64,000 bases of DNA from Vitis vinifera (taxonomy: Eukaryota > Streptophyta > Magnoliopsida > Vitales > Vitaceae). The position numbers and the translations under genes are program-made. How positions within the stretch are numbered: the first letter of the stretch is position 1; every line of letters begins with the position of its first letter. The notes under the pieces are model-generated. The model worked only from the letters and a program-made list of their open reading frames with translations, did not search any database and was not told where the DNA came from. Shown here one piece after another: positions 24,816-36,050 of the stretch. Location: NCBI RefSeq assembly GCF_030704535.1, contig NC_081807.1, forward strand, positions 3,389,001-3,453,000, in the 5' to 3' direction.

Positions 24816-27800
24816 TCTGGAACGTATATCTTCTCAAGGGTTTTTCCAATCTTCTTCTCCCACAAGGAGACAATTTCGTTGTATGAGTAGGTGTTCTGAG
24901 GAGGCCTGACGTAAAGGTTTTTGTTCAAGGTTCTAGGATCATCCACAGCTTTAATAGTATAGGTGCCAATGTCATCCTCCTTGTTAAAAACAGCTGGAGA
25001 TGCAAAAGTGAAAATGAGTAAGATAGAATAGAATCACCTTCTTATTCCTTCAAGCTTAGACTACTCTGTAATTCCACCTTTTTTCTTTTACAAAACACAA
25101 ACTTAAAATTATTTTCATATGAAACCAAGTTATTGTTTTCATTTAATGCTTATTTTTTCAAAAACTCTCAGTTGGAAAGCAAACCCCAGAGAACTGTTGA
25201 TAAAAAAAAGAGGCTTTAGCCCATCCTGTTCAGTTTAAAACCCAATAATAATTATTAGTTACTGGAAATGCATAATGGTTCCTTCAGTTCAACCCCTCCA
25301 GGTCACCTGGATCATGCTAGTTTCCTGGATTATGGCTCAACTGCAGTGTCACACCCAAGCAGTTGACCCCAGCTGTCCGGTTTTCAAATAGCCACATTTT
25401 GGTTTTCAGGAATACAGACCATTCTCACCTCAACAACACTGGCAACCCCATCAAATTTTCTGCTTGGAGAAGATAATATGCAGCTAGTGGTTGATGAATG
25501 CACATTCAAATAACCCATTGATTAGTATTACCTTTTAAGCCCACTATCATCAGATGTCATTGATCATGGGAGCGAGTGCATTCTAAGGTCAAAAGAAGAA
25601 AATGAAACAGAATTTCAGTTGTTTTACGATTTTCAGAGGTTGCTTACCTTTTGGATTACCATCTCCTGGAATAATAATTTTATCCCTGGGGGGACCAGTG
25701 GCTCCAGGCTGTGATAATCTAGAAACGAAAAAGGCAGCGGTGGCTTCAAGCTGTGATAATCTAGGAAGGAAAAAGCCAGCAAAGAAGTTGGAGGACACGT
25801 AGGTGTAGGGAATCCCTTCAGCCTCAATAGCGCGGCGGATTTGAGCCTTTATCCCAAATGCTGTTTTTGCAGGGCCAACCGCATGGATACGGTCCACATC
25901 ATTTCCAAACTCTGATGGGAAGAATCTCTGGAGGAAATAAAGCACTTTGAGAAGAAGTCATATGACTTGATAGATGAAAAACCACTCATATCTATTTAGT
26001 CATAATAGCTCACAGACAGGGATCATCCATGGGATACACTATGATGAACTTGATACAAGTGTTCAGCAAGAATAAAGTTACACTTAGCAATTCAAATGAT
26101 GGAAGGAAGAAGTGCACCGATCAGGATGCTTAAAAAGTGAGAGAAAAAACTAAATGGAGAAGGTGAAGAAAAAAGCTACCAAACTTCATTCATGAAAGGA
26201 AAAAGTGCACCAATCAGGATGCTTAAAAAGTGGAAGAAAAAACTAAAAGAAAAAAGGTAAAAAAAAAAAAAAAAAAAACCCACCAAACCTCATTCTGTCC
26301 TGAATCACTTCAGTTTTAATTTTTAATTTTTAATTATTTAATTAGTGCTCAAAACATTTGACACTATTAAATTAGTCATTTGACATAATGTATATGATGT
26401 TATCCAATACCCTATGTTTGTTGCATAAGTATAGTCTCCTTACACATGGGTTCAATAAATTGAGAAAATGAATAAACGGTGAAGTTTGAACAAATGATTT
26501 CCAACCAAAAAAAGGATCTTATGCCATGTTGGACAACCGATTTACCTAAAACTTAAGTTGTTAGGATTTAAGCCCACGGTGTATATCATGTTGCCCATCA
26601 GTATCTATATCCAACGAAAGGTCAAGAACCTCCTTGAAACGATCCTATTCTAACTTGCCCCTAGCTGCCAAACCCTCAAGGGCATTAGCCTAAGGGCACA
26701 AAGTCAATATAGCTCAAGAACCTTCCTGAGATGTTCCTATTCCAGCTGACCCTAGCGGCTAGATCTTCAAGGGCATTAGCCTAAGGGTGCAAAGTAAAAA
26801 CCAAGTTTGAGAACCTCCTTGAAAGGACCCGATTATAATTGGTCCCTGGCAGCTAGGCCTTCAGGGACAGAGCATATGAGTGTAAAGCCATTCCAGGACA
26901 AGAACCTCCTTAGAAGGACCCCATCACAATAGACCCCTATTGGAGCCTAAGAACAAAAAATGAATAATCATATGAAGAAATAATAAAACAAAGCATAAAA
27001 GATAGAAGAGAAGATAAAAATAACAATATCCTATGCCACCTCATTGTCCCCTCCTTCCTTGGATGATGCCTCGCTTTTATCATTGTCCTCCTCATCGATT
27101 TCCCCCAAGGCCTTCATTCGACCCATGAGCTTGTCGACTTTCAAAAAATGCTCTTGCATTATTGAACCTTATGAATAAAATTATCTTTTACCACTGTCCA
27201 CAAATGATTTTTTTTTTAAAAGAATGGCTTTGTCTTAGAGTTCTATCCTTTTCTTTCTGTTTCTCATGGATAAAAAAAACCCCAACCCAAATATTTTTTT
27301 ATAACAAGGATAATTTTTTATACCTAAAGAATTAAAATCGACTTTCAAACACCTAAGCGTTGAGACTCAACTCAATCCAACCTCAGTCAATTAACATGGA
27401 TCCAGCAAGAAAAGATTGTTCATCCTCAATGAATATTGTGAAGATGGAATGTTCTTCCATGCCTTTTCAACACTCTCAACATTTCTAAAGATGGTATTAC
27501 TACATCATGCGCAAAGGATAAAGGAATTACCGACAAATTATTACAAATTCCAATAATAAAAATCATAGGAACTTGTATTTGCAAAGAAGAGATGGAAATA
27601 GAAAGAAGAAAAGGAGAGGAAGAGATTTCGTCAATTTGGACGACTTTACCTTGACATTTCCAGCTTCTTTGATGGCGGCAATGATCTTGACTTGATCCGA
27701 GAACTGTGCGCGACCAACGGTCGAGATGACCACATCCACTTGCTTAATCGCCTTCACCAAACTCTCGTGATCGTGTAGATCTCCCTGCAACATAACAGAA

Positions 27801-28286
27801 CCAATCAAAAAACTATTTCAAAGCTGTAATTCTTCAATAAGAAGTAAGAATTCAAAAATTGGTGTGTGTTTCCACTTTGCTGGAACCAAAGCAAATCAAA
27901 ACATAAACATCCAAAATTTTCTTTTCTTTTCCTGCGAAACACTACTTTTTCTTTCTTTCTGGATGAGTGAAGAGTCTCAGTTTTCTTTTTCTTAGGAACT
28001 TAAACTTCCAACTCCAATGAACTTCGTTCATTTTCTCCGCGGCCAAAAGAAACAAAAACTAGAAAAGAAAAAATGGCGAGAAATGAGAGCGAACAGTACG
28101 TACATATACCAAAGTCACGCCGGAACTCTTGAAACTCTCAATGATTTCCGACATGGAAGGATTCGAAACGGTGGATTCTCTGACGAGAGCGAAGGTAGGG
28201 TGACCGGACCTAGCGCTGGCAGCGACGATGAATTTTCCGATGTATCCAGTGCCGCCGATGATGAGAATCTTGCTCTTTTCGGACAT
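22998..28286 (-). CDS. PCBER: PCBER-like reductase with 14-residue internal duplication, 322 aa
   Basis: Exons (minus): 28104-28286, 27650-27784, 25648-25927, 24790-24993, 22998-23164. The total of 969 nt gives 322 aa plus TGA; all splice sites are GT/AG and phases are 0,0,1,1. GGTGYIG is at residues 11-17 and the catalytic Lys in AFGIKAQIRR is residue 133. Exon 3 is 280 nt where the paralogues have 238: an in-frame 42-bp tandem duplication gives FFLPRLSQLEATAA followed by FFVSRLSQPGATGP (residues about 158-185). This lies just after VSSNFFAG, next to the substrate pocket. Other changes are HAVGPAKTAF, DKIIIPGDGNPK, NLYVRPPQNTYSYNE and the C-terminus DELLNQLV. The frame is open throughout, so the gene may be functional with altered specificity, or drifting. 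A good TATA box (TATATAAG) lies about 105 bp upstream. Confidence 0.9.
25691..25774 (-). repeat. 42-bp in-frame tandem duplication in PCBER exon 3
   Basis: Two adjacent 42-bp units, 25,733-25,774 and 25,691-25,732, share CTGTGATAATCTAG and most flanking bases. The other three complete genes have one unit here. Confidence 0.9.
26623..26945. repeat. 92-bp tandem repeat, 3.5 copies, in PCBER intron 2
   Basis: Units start at 26,623, 26,715, 26,807 and 26,899, exactly 92 bp apart, each opening with CAAGAACCTCCTTGAAA-like sequence and carrying GGGCATTAGCCTAAGGG in the first two. Beyond the array, the minus strand near 27,170-27,045 has a short acidic open stretch (VDKLMGRMKALGEIDEEDND) ending in a stop. 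Together they look like a piece of an unidentified mobile element, absent from intron 2 of the paralogues. Confidence 0.8.
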
Positions 28287-28420
28287 TGTGAGTTTTTCCG
28301 ACCAATCTCCGGCAAGAAATGTGGAATTGGAAAAGGCTAGCAAGCAGTAAGCAATGACGACTGACGAGTAGTGCAGTACTGCAGTGTTCTTATATAACAA
28401 AGCTTGAGGCTATATAGATT

Positions 28421-28445
28421 ATGTAATTACGAAACTAGCCTTTTC
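28421..28445 (-). promoter_or_regulatory. conserved upstream block with GTAATTAC palindrome and TATA box
   Basis: GTAATTAC at 28,423-28,430, 137 bp from the ATG at 28,286. A minus-strand TATATAAGA sits between block and ATG at about 28,388-28,396. Third of four equivalent sites. Confidence 0.55.
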
Positions 28446-28449
28446 TTTC

Positions 28450-29345
28450 AGCAGTAATTCCCGCTTTGGTCATCATATGTATGTGGCTCGATCTTTGTAT
28501 GATTCACGTGTCCCGATTCATATTTGTTTGAAAATCGGCTTAGATTAGTCCAATTTACAAGACTACACCATCTTTAATTTGACAAGAGCATATAATATAT
28601 ATATATATTGTAGCAATCATTAATATTTTATTTTATTTTTGGCACGTGTAATTTTATCTCTAGCTCCCATATCTTATTTTATTGCACACTTTTGACTCCG
28701 TTTGGCCATATTGATATATATCATAGATTTGCCTTAGATTTTGGTTAATAAAATTTTAATCATTATTGCACGTTTTTATTCTCCACCCATGTTTAATAGT
28801 ATATTTTAGAGACTTATCGTGGATAACCACCCCTTCACCTCTCCTACTGAATTGTCATTTGATATTGCTTGGGGATCCCACAGAGTTGTCTAGTTGATAG
28901 GTTGATAAAATTTACATGCACGGTCATTTTCATGTCCTTAAAGCAAATACAAATTAAAATGTGATCGATTGATGCTAAGATTTGAATTTATCTATTTAAT
29001 ATAAAATTGTCATGGTCAAATGTTTATTGCTACTCCACGATAGAATGATGATTTTTATTTTTGTGACAGTAACATTTCAAATTATAAAAAACAATGAATT
29101 AAACAATATTTTTATATTCTTTACAAAATCTTGGATGTTTAAAATTAGACCCTTTAAATAGACACGTGACTTAAATGGAATACCATATTTGGGAATGCAC
29201 TACACTTAACTTGGATTGGAATATAATTCAAAATGGATAACAATTAGGAATGCACCATGCTTATTTGGAATTAAGGGAGAGAGGGATGACTGTTGGAATC
29301 ATGAAATGTTATGGAACGGACCCCTTTTTAAAGATGTAGATGTCC
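28450..29345. other. AT-rich intergenic DNA, no gene seen
   Basis: No coding potential recognised. A short (AT)n run lies near 28,596-28,608, and GGAATGCAC..AC(C)TTA-like phrases repeat near 29,195 and 29,250. Confidence 0.5.
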
Positions 29346-29346
29346 C

Positions 29347-30412
29347 TTAAAGAAACGCTTCCATCAAAAGAGTTGCACCTAACTAATAAGAGATGGGAAT
29401 GACTTCCAAAAAATGTATCACTTCATGTTGGTGGCCTTTTTATTAAACCTAGAAGCATGTGGGGTTAGGCTCACACATATCTGGTGTGGCTTGTGCACAT
29501 GTGAGCCTATGTTAGGCCCAAGTCCACATTCATCTAGTTGGATATATGCATATGTGAGTTTATGTAAAAACCCATGTTTTCTTTTAAGCTTACAAAATAC
29601 TTGTAAAGTACCTTTTCGACTAGTGATCTTCTAAGAAACGCTTCCATCAAAAGAGTTGCACCTATCTAATAAGAAATGGAAAAGGCGTCTAAAGAAGATC
29701 TCACTTTATGTTGTTGGTGACCTTTTTTCAATGTTTTTAAAATTGGACCGATTATTAAATATAAAAAAATTACTCATTCACGGTTCATTAATCGGACTGA
29801 CAGTTGAACCAGTAACGTCATAAATATATAATTTATAAATTATTAAAATAAAAATAAAAATGTATGTATTGTTTAAAAATTAAAATTTTATTTGAAAATC
29901 AGAAAATTAGTTTTAAAATTAAAATTAAAATTAAAATCATGGGGGGGAGGGGGAGGGGAGGGGGTTCGTTCTGCCAGTGAGAGAGCGACGTCCGACCAAT
30001 CAGCAATTGACGATAGTGGGAAGAAGCAGCTAGGGTAGTAGGGTAAGAGGGGTTATTGGAAAAAATAATAATAATAAAAGAAAGGTTGAACGGTTCAATG
30101 GTCAAATCGTCGGTTCAATCGGTCTAATTCTGGTTTGACTACTTTTCGACCTAATTCATCAAACCAAACCGAAATTGTGACTTGCTGGTTCGATCCAATT
30201 TTTAAAACCGTGTATTTTTATTAAACCTAAAAGGTGGGTGTAGGATCACACCTATCCAATGTGGCTTGTGCACACGTGAGCCTATGTTACGCCCATGTAC
30301 ACATTCATCCAATTAGGTCCATGCATATGTGAGTTGAGGTTAAAAACCATGTTTTCTTTTTACCTTACAAAATACTTATAAAGTACTTTTTCTGACTACT
30401 AATCTTCTAATG
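29347..30412. repeat. ~285-bp tandem duplication, second copy interrupted
   Basis: Copy 1 (about 29,347-29,632) and copy 2 (about 29,632-29,730 plus 30,213-30,412) share GAAACGCTTCCATCAAAAGA, GAGTTGCACCTA, GTGGCTTGTGCACA and CTTACAAAATACTT. Copy 2 is split by the element at 29,730-30,212. Confidence 0.8.
29730..30212. mobile_element. non-autonomous TIR element, ~480 bp
   Basis: The left end TTTTTAAAATTGGACCG and the right end CGATCCAATTTTTAAAACCG are inverted complements with mismatches; a second inverted pair (CAATCGGTCT, ATCGGACTG) lies further in. The interrupted duplicate around it reads straight through (CCTTTTTATTAAACCTA) in the other copy, proving insertion. It has a GC-rich G-run near 29,940-29,963 and no coding capacity. 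Superfamily not determined. Confidence 0.7.
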
Positions 30413-30659
30413 TGGGATTGCTTTTTTCCACCACATTCCACATGAATGCATAGGTAACTTTGAGCTCAATTTGTCATTAACCCATAAATGGTTTTGAGTA
30501 TGTAAATTTCTTATCCACCAATACCTACTCGTGCAGACGTTATTGGTTATCATTTGGAGAAAGGTGTCCAACCTATTGATTGTTGTAATTTAGATTGTCC
30601 CAATTCTAATAGTTGTGGTTTTAAGGCCTAGAATTGTTTCGTTGATTCTCATCTTAACC

Positions 30660-31095
30660 CTTCTCTTTATTCAATGACTTCCCTTGAAAGTATTATTTGA
30701 TGATCTCCTATCAGGGGGTTGGTCTCTTTCTTATCTTCTCTTCTTTTTAAATAGTCCATTACCTTATCATGCAATTCTTTAAATGAGATAGCAGTATCAC
30801 AAGCTCTCACAACAACAGTGGTCTCTTTGTATTTTGAACCTAATTCATTGAGAGTGTAAACCACCAGATCATCATTGTGCAAGAGTGAACTAATAATAGT
30901 AAGTTCATCAACAATACTTTCGAAGATTTGGATGTATTCACTAATAGTTTTTTGTTCTTTGATCGTTTTTATAGCCTTTCCCATGAGGTTAGGATGCATG
31001 ACCTTGAGTAATTGGCATTAAGTTTTTTTGGGTGAGACCATGACTCTAATGCCTTAGTAGCACAAACCACAAAACAAAAATAGACTCCAAACTAC
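30660..31095 (-). mobile_element. Copia gag fragment (fossil)
   Basis: The minus-strand reading shows the UBN2/Copia gag signature: TISEYIQIFESIVDELTII, then DDLVVYTLNELGSKYKE and ISFKELHDKVMDYL. It is a short broken relic; no LTRs or other domains were recognised next to it. Age undetermined, apparently old. Confidence 0.75.
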
Positions 31096-31099
31096 AATC

Positions 31100-32030
31100 T
31101 AACATGAGATGAAATAACAAATTATTTTAAGGTTAATTTTGTTGACTTTCCATGAGGTTTTGACTAAATATATTTAGTTCATATTAGTTTGAAATTTCAT
31201 CAAATACCTCCTCTACCCTTCTCACAAATTATTTCACTTACCTGTCTTCTAACTCAAAATAAAGGAAGTATTTGACGATATTTTAAATTTATAAAAACTA
31301 GGTATATTTAACCAAAACTTGAGGGAAAGTAAGTGAAATTAACCTAATTATCTTACTTTTAATATAGCCAATATTCCATATCTCGTATTGGTACTTTCCT
31401 TCTCCTTTCAAATTGTTGTAGAAGGGCAAAGATATGACCGTTGTTACATGTGCTAAATCATAGTAGTATATAAAGAAGCATGCGGAACTAAACTCTTCAC
31501 AATGGAAAGTTTTTAATCGTAGTTACATCACTACATCAATCAACTCTGTGGTGCTAATTTGGTAAAATGTCAAAAGACTTTGACCCATTAAAGGTAAAAA
31601 AGAATAAAAATAAAAATTTGTTGTAGCAATGGATACTCTAAAACCATAAATACAAAGAATTTATATAACCTATCACTCGTATTATTTTACATTGTATAAG
31701 TTTACAATAGAAATGATCGACTAAATATACATTGGTAATATTATAGCTTAGGGTCAAATGTCATGCGTTATGAATGTAAAGAAAAATTGAACTTGATGAT
31801 TTGGTTGAGCCTTTATTTGCCATTAATATATGCCTTTATGGACTGTCCACTGTAAATTCCTTTCACTCCTCTCATTGAAGAATGAAACTCCACACTTTAT
31901 TCAAGTTTAAAATGTTTTCTTGCATATTAAGGAGGAAATTAAAAAATAAATAAATAAATAAAGGAAAGGAAAATGATCCGTTAAAAAACTATATTATGAA
32001 TGTTAGATATCTTAAAAAACAAAAAAATAT
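31100..32030. other. AT-rich intergenic DNA, no gene seen
   Basis: No open frame with recognisable composition or domain; low-complexity A/T runs only. Confidence 0.5.
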
Positions 32031-32276
32031 ATATTTGTAGACCCCATTTTGGGGAGCTGTCATTTTTCTCACGTTTCCTTTCTTGCAGCTAGCTGTGGCC
32101 AAGTGTCACCATCTTGCATGGCCACGTGTCACTCCCGGATTAGTCAATATGGGATCAAAATAGTGGAATTGATGGACCCATCAGAGGAAGACACCTGGAA
32201 AGTGAAGAACATTCTGGAATCAGGGGAGCGTATCTTCTGTTATGGGAAGGTTGCCAGCTGCAGGAGTAGAGGAGTG

Positions 32277-32525
32277 GAGGCTGGTTGCTGCAGAGAGAGT
32301 GGAGGCTGGCAGAGGAGTGGAGGAGAGGTTTTGCTTTTGAAAAGGCCGTTAGAGATATTTTTAGGATGAGGCAGCGGCATTGAAGGGGAGAGTTTGGAGA
32401 GATTCTTGAGGAGCAAGCTAGATATTGAAAAGAGAGAACGAGACAGAGAGAGCTGCATTGAGAGGGAGGGATTTCTTTTAAGCTGAGGCTGGTTGCTGCA
32501 GAGAGAGTGGAGGCTGGCAGAGGAG
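32277..32525. repeat. perfect 41-bp direct repeat, 208 bp apart
   Basis: The sequence beginning GAGGCTGGTTGCTGCAGAG and ending GGCTGGCAGAGGAG occurs identically at 32,277-32,317 and 32,485-32,525, inside the purine-rich leader of the mosaic. Confidence 0.85.
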
Positions 32526-32529
32526 TTTT

Positions 32530-32617
32530 GGAGAGAAAGAGAAGGGTTTTTGGAGAGAAAGAGAAGGGGTTTTGGAGAGAAAGAGAAGGGTTTTTGGAGA
32601 GAAAGAGAAGGAGTTTT
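32530..32617. repeat. 22-bp minisatellite, four copies
   Basis: Unit GGAGAGAAAGAGAAGGGTTT plus TT starts at 32,530, 32,552, 32,574 and 32,596 with almost no divergence, pointing to recent slippage. Confidence 0.85.
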
Positions 32618-33789
32618 GGAGGGAACAGAGAGCTAGAGGGGGAGGAAAAACACTAGGAAGAAAAACAGAGAAATCAGAAGAGACGGTTTTGGGTAGAGGA
32701 GGTTATCAAGAACCAGAAGAAAAGGGCCTCCAGGTTCTTTTTGAGGGGTAAGTTTTCCACTGTGTTCTTGTTCTTTCTTTTTCTCTTCATATATTGTTGT
32801 TGAGATGCATTGTTGTTGATCTTTGGATGGGTTATACTCTGTTCTTCATGGTTGACTGCTCCCCTTTTGCTTCTGTTTATGGCTGAAAATTGATTTAAAT
32901 CCATTTTTACCTTCTTTGTGGCATTTTAAAGAAAGAAAAAGACCTTTTAATTCACCCATCTGCAAACCCACTAATGAAGAGGTGAAGCATAGTTCTTCAT
33001 GCTTCATCTCATTTTTCTTCCTCCATGGCTCTGTTTTTGCTACTTTTCTCTCTGCTCTTCGTGTTTGGACTTTCTTGGATATGAAGCCGTAATGGGGAGT
33101 GAGGCTATGGGATGACGAGACAGTGAGGGATTTGGACTCCTTGAATCCGTTTATCCTGTAAAGGCTACTAAGGGCTTGGTAGATCAATGTTTGAGCATAT
33201 GAACAGAGAGTGGTCTACACCGGGGATACCATTATTGCCAGTGATCCGTGTGGCAGAGGTTAGTGGGCTGTAGAGAGGGGATCCTTTCTGACGGAGCAAA
33301 GGAACAAGAGATGAATTCATGGGTTTTCTGAATTGTTTTCACTAAGAAGGAGTTCACCCAGTACTCTTAGGCCTAAGAAGCTCGGCATTTCTTTGCAAAC
33401 ATAAGAAGCACAGGCTGGAACTATGGAGGCCATAGGTTTTACATGGTAAAAAAGTGGGTTGACTGAGGAATTGAGAAAGAAATAAAGCAAGCAAAGCCGT
33501 CATCGAATGACGCCGGCGGCGAAGCGCCTCCACTTTGACTACGTCGTGCCCTCAGTTATCGACTCTAACCACCGCTTCTCTAGTCTACGCGTGTCGCCGG
33601 AAGACTTGACGCTGATCGTTTCTCTGCCTCTCTTTATTTTCGGCTCTGTCAGGGGTCGAAACTCATCCTCCGCTGGCGATTGCGACGAGTGTCTCTCCTA
33701 GCTTAAGCCTCACGATCAGCTTCGGCTGTTCCTGATCTGCCGTCACGCTTCCCATGCTCTATACATCAACACGCTGCTGGCATCCAGTC

Positions 33790-34205
33790 AGGCATGTCCT
33801 TGTATCGTGTTCCGCAGGGAATTCTGGGCCTGATCTGCTCACTGTGGTGAGTGTCGCGCCATGGATTTTAACTGATGGTGTCCCGACGATTGACAAGAAG
33901 TTTTCCGGTGGATGTGGTTCTTGGCGACGGAAGAATCTTCGGTGGTGTGTCTATGTACTTCGGCGATCCTCTAAAGGACACTAATCTCCCCATTAGTTTA
34001 CGCTGGTGACTGTGGAAGCAGATTCCGCTTCATCGGAAAACCCAATCCTTCTCAAGTGCCTGGAAAAGCAGTCATTTGTGATCGGAACTTCACCTCGGCG
34101 CCCAAAGTCGCAGCGTTCTCCAACTGGTTTAGACATCGACGAGAGACAAGTTGATTTTAATATAATTTCTGGCACGTCCATTGCATGTCCGTACGTGAGT
34201 GGAAA
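33790..34205 (+). pseudogene. subtilisin-like protease (SBT1-type) fragment, internally deleted
   Basis: In shifting plus-strand frames the sequence reads VLVSCSAGNSGPDLLTVVSV and [43 protein letters not shown] and APKVAAFS follow, then [18 protein letters not shown] around the catalytic Ser (GTS). These are landmarks of a plant subtilase in correct order, but with long internal stretches missing between them and frame changes. It is a dead fragment; the catalytic Asp/His region is not recognisable upstream. It is the first of three host gene pieces joined here. Confidence 0.8.
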
Positions 34206-34275
34206 TAGCGACTGTGGCAGTGTACCCAAACGGCTTCACCACTCTCAAGCATGATGCTCTGAGAGTTGAATTGAA

Positions 34276-34410
34276 ATGGAGGGGCGTTCTCATATTGCAA
34301 TTGTTGTTCCTAGAACTGATGAGTCAATCAGTAAATTGGTTCAGCAACCTCAGAAGTTAATAGATCTCCGTGAGGTTCGCGATATTACTCATATGCCATT
34401 TGCAGAAAGA
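34276..34410 (+). pseudogene. acetolactate synthase small-subunit-like fragment
   Basis: Plus-strand translation GRSHIAIVVPRTDESISKLV, then QKLIDLREVRDITHMPFAER, matches the ACT-domain segment of the plastid ALS/AHAS regulatory subunit, in which an ESI.KLV.QL.KL....EV.D.T..PF.ERELML pattern is expected. It covers about 45 codons and then stops matching. A gene scrap with no independent function. Confidence 0.65.
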
Positions 34411-34685
34411 GATGACTGAAGGGAAACGGGTTCCTCTGAATATTACTAAATTTGATTATGAATGTTTGAGAAAGACCGCTGACAGTCAAGCATATTAAGG
34501 GGATCCATATAAAGAATTGTGGGTGTCCTTTGTTGACCGAGTTGGTCTTAGTCACAGATATCCTCATCCATGGCTGCTGATATATCTCCTAATTCTTCTT
34601 GATGCTGCGGAAGATATTGTTGAAATAGGAAAAACTGGGTGGAGAGATCAATTGTTACTCTGATTTGATTTTGGATTGAAAAGGG

Positions 34686-35048
34686 ATGGGTTCATTCATG
34701 GAGCATGTTCTGCCAGGAACGCTGTTTCTAGCAGTGAGTTTGTGGCACATATGCAGCGCAGTGGTGAGATTTGTGATGAACCCAAAGGGGTTTCAGGTTC
34801 GGGTTTTGAACCCAGTGTCTGGTTTTGATGGAAGGCTTAGATACTTGGAGCTTTATGTGGTGGCAATCGGAGCTTTTATTGATATGTGCATAGAGTTTTT
34901 GTATTCAACTCATCTCAAGTTCTTTGTGAATGGGGTCTTGAACCCATCTCACACGAATGACTTTGAGCACTCTGGGATGCTTCTCATGTTCTTTATTTTC
35001 GGGGTCGTCGCCTTGTTCTCCCAGCAAACCGGGCTTGTTCAAAACTGA
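34686..35048 (+). pseudogene. DUF716/TMEM45-family membrane protein fragment, 120 aa
   Basis: The open frame starts MGSFMEHVLPGTLFLAVSLW, includes LRYLELYVVAIGAFIDMCIE and HTNDFEHSGMLLMFFIFGVV, and ends after ALFSQQTGLVQN. This matches the N-terminal half of plant DUF716 (TMEM45-like, TMV-response-related) proteins, which are about 280 aa with six to seven membrane spans. Two to three hydrophobic spans remain. The frame is intact from its normal start to a premature end, so a short transcript could be translated, but the context (adjacent to subtilase and ALS scraps) argues for captured sequence. Confidence 0.7.
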
Positions 35049-35049
35049 A

Positions 35050-36050
35050 TAACCAATGCTCAATAGCCTTCACATAGCTCCATTCTGCCCTCACATACTT
35101 CCAGCGCGTGACTTGTTTGAATGAGAGCGACTTTTATTGCCAAACAGTTACTTGGGGAACCGGTGACGTTACTCCTATTGCAGGATTGCTTGGCAAATCT
35201 CAATTCCAGATTCACTTAGGAGGGATCCTTGGCTGCTAATTGGAAGGCTTCAAGACAGAAGGAAGCGAAGAGTGATGATACCAGGGAAGTGACTCAATTA
35301 TCTACTCTACACTTGCCCGCTCATGGCCCCAAAATCTCAGAAGTGGTCAAGAAGTTGGAAGACTGCATGTTCTGAAATTGACCTAGCCTTTCAAATCGGG
35401 TTCCCTACATTGAAATAAGAAGCAGTAGCATGAGTTATCCTCCAGAATGGCTCTATTCTCTGCATGGTGCATGGCCACCTTTGGGCCACAGTGCCATTTC
35501 CCATTTCACCATCTCTAATTTTGAAAAATATTCTTTTAAATCCCATTCTTCAAATAATTTTCTAGATTTTAGTTTGTTTTAAAATAATTTCAAACTCGTC
35601 CACTTTTCATCTTTAGTTTCTTTTTCTTAGATTCCAAAAATCCATTTTTCCAATAAAATTTTGCTACCACTTTTCTTCCTAGCAAGCCATTTTCATATCT
35701 CTTCTGTTTTTTTTAAATTGTTTTGAAATAAGCAAGAATTAATTCCGTAATTCCGAATAATGGAATTTATGGAATTAATTCATGCTAAGATAAATGGGCT
35801 TTGGTGGGGGCCCAACATATGAGATTTTATGATTGATTGACTGATTGATTGATTCATTAGCTATATGTGATTGATTTATTCTGTTCCTTGGTATACACAT
35901 TATCCTTCTGTGTTTGTTCACTAACCCTGTTTCTGATAGCACGTTACGGCTCGTGGCCCCGGTACGCACTCTCTATACCTATTCTGTTTCTCATATGTGC
36001 ATAATTGATTCGAGTATTCATTGCTTTCCTCATCAATTGCCACATCAGCT
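35050..36050. other. unassigned tail of mosaic
   Basis: About 35,080-35,470 has coding-like composition (for example TREVTQLSTLHLPAHGPKIS on the plus strand) but no family recognised; it may be a fourth captured piece. From 35,500 on the sequence becomes AT-rich, with a short GATTGATT repeat near 35,831-35,855. Confidence 0.4.

Noticed and set aside
11023-28340. Similar plus-strand open frames opposite exon 1 of several PCBER genes (near 11,023, 19,259 and 28,017)
   Set aside because: They recur only because exon 1 is conserved between paralogues; the peptides (SDESEGRVTG..) are antisense shadows with no domain.
33507-33701. 64-aa frame before the subtilase fragment
   Set aside because: GC-rich and coding-like, perhaps another captured piece, but no family could be named.
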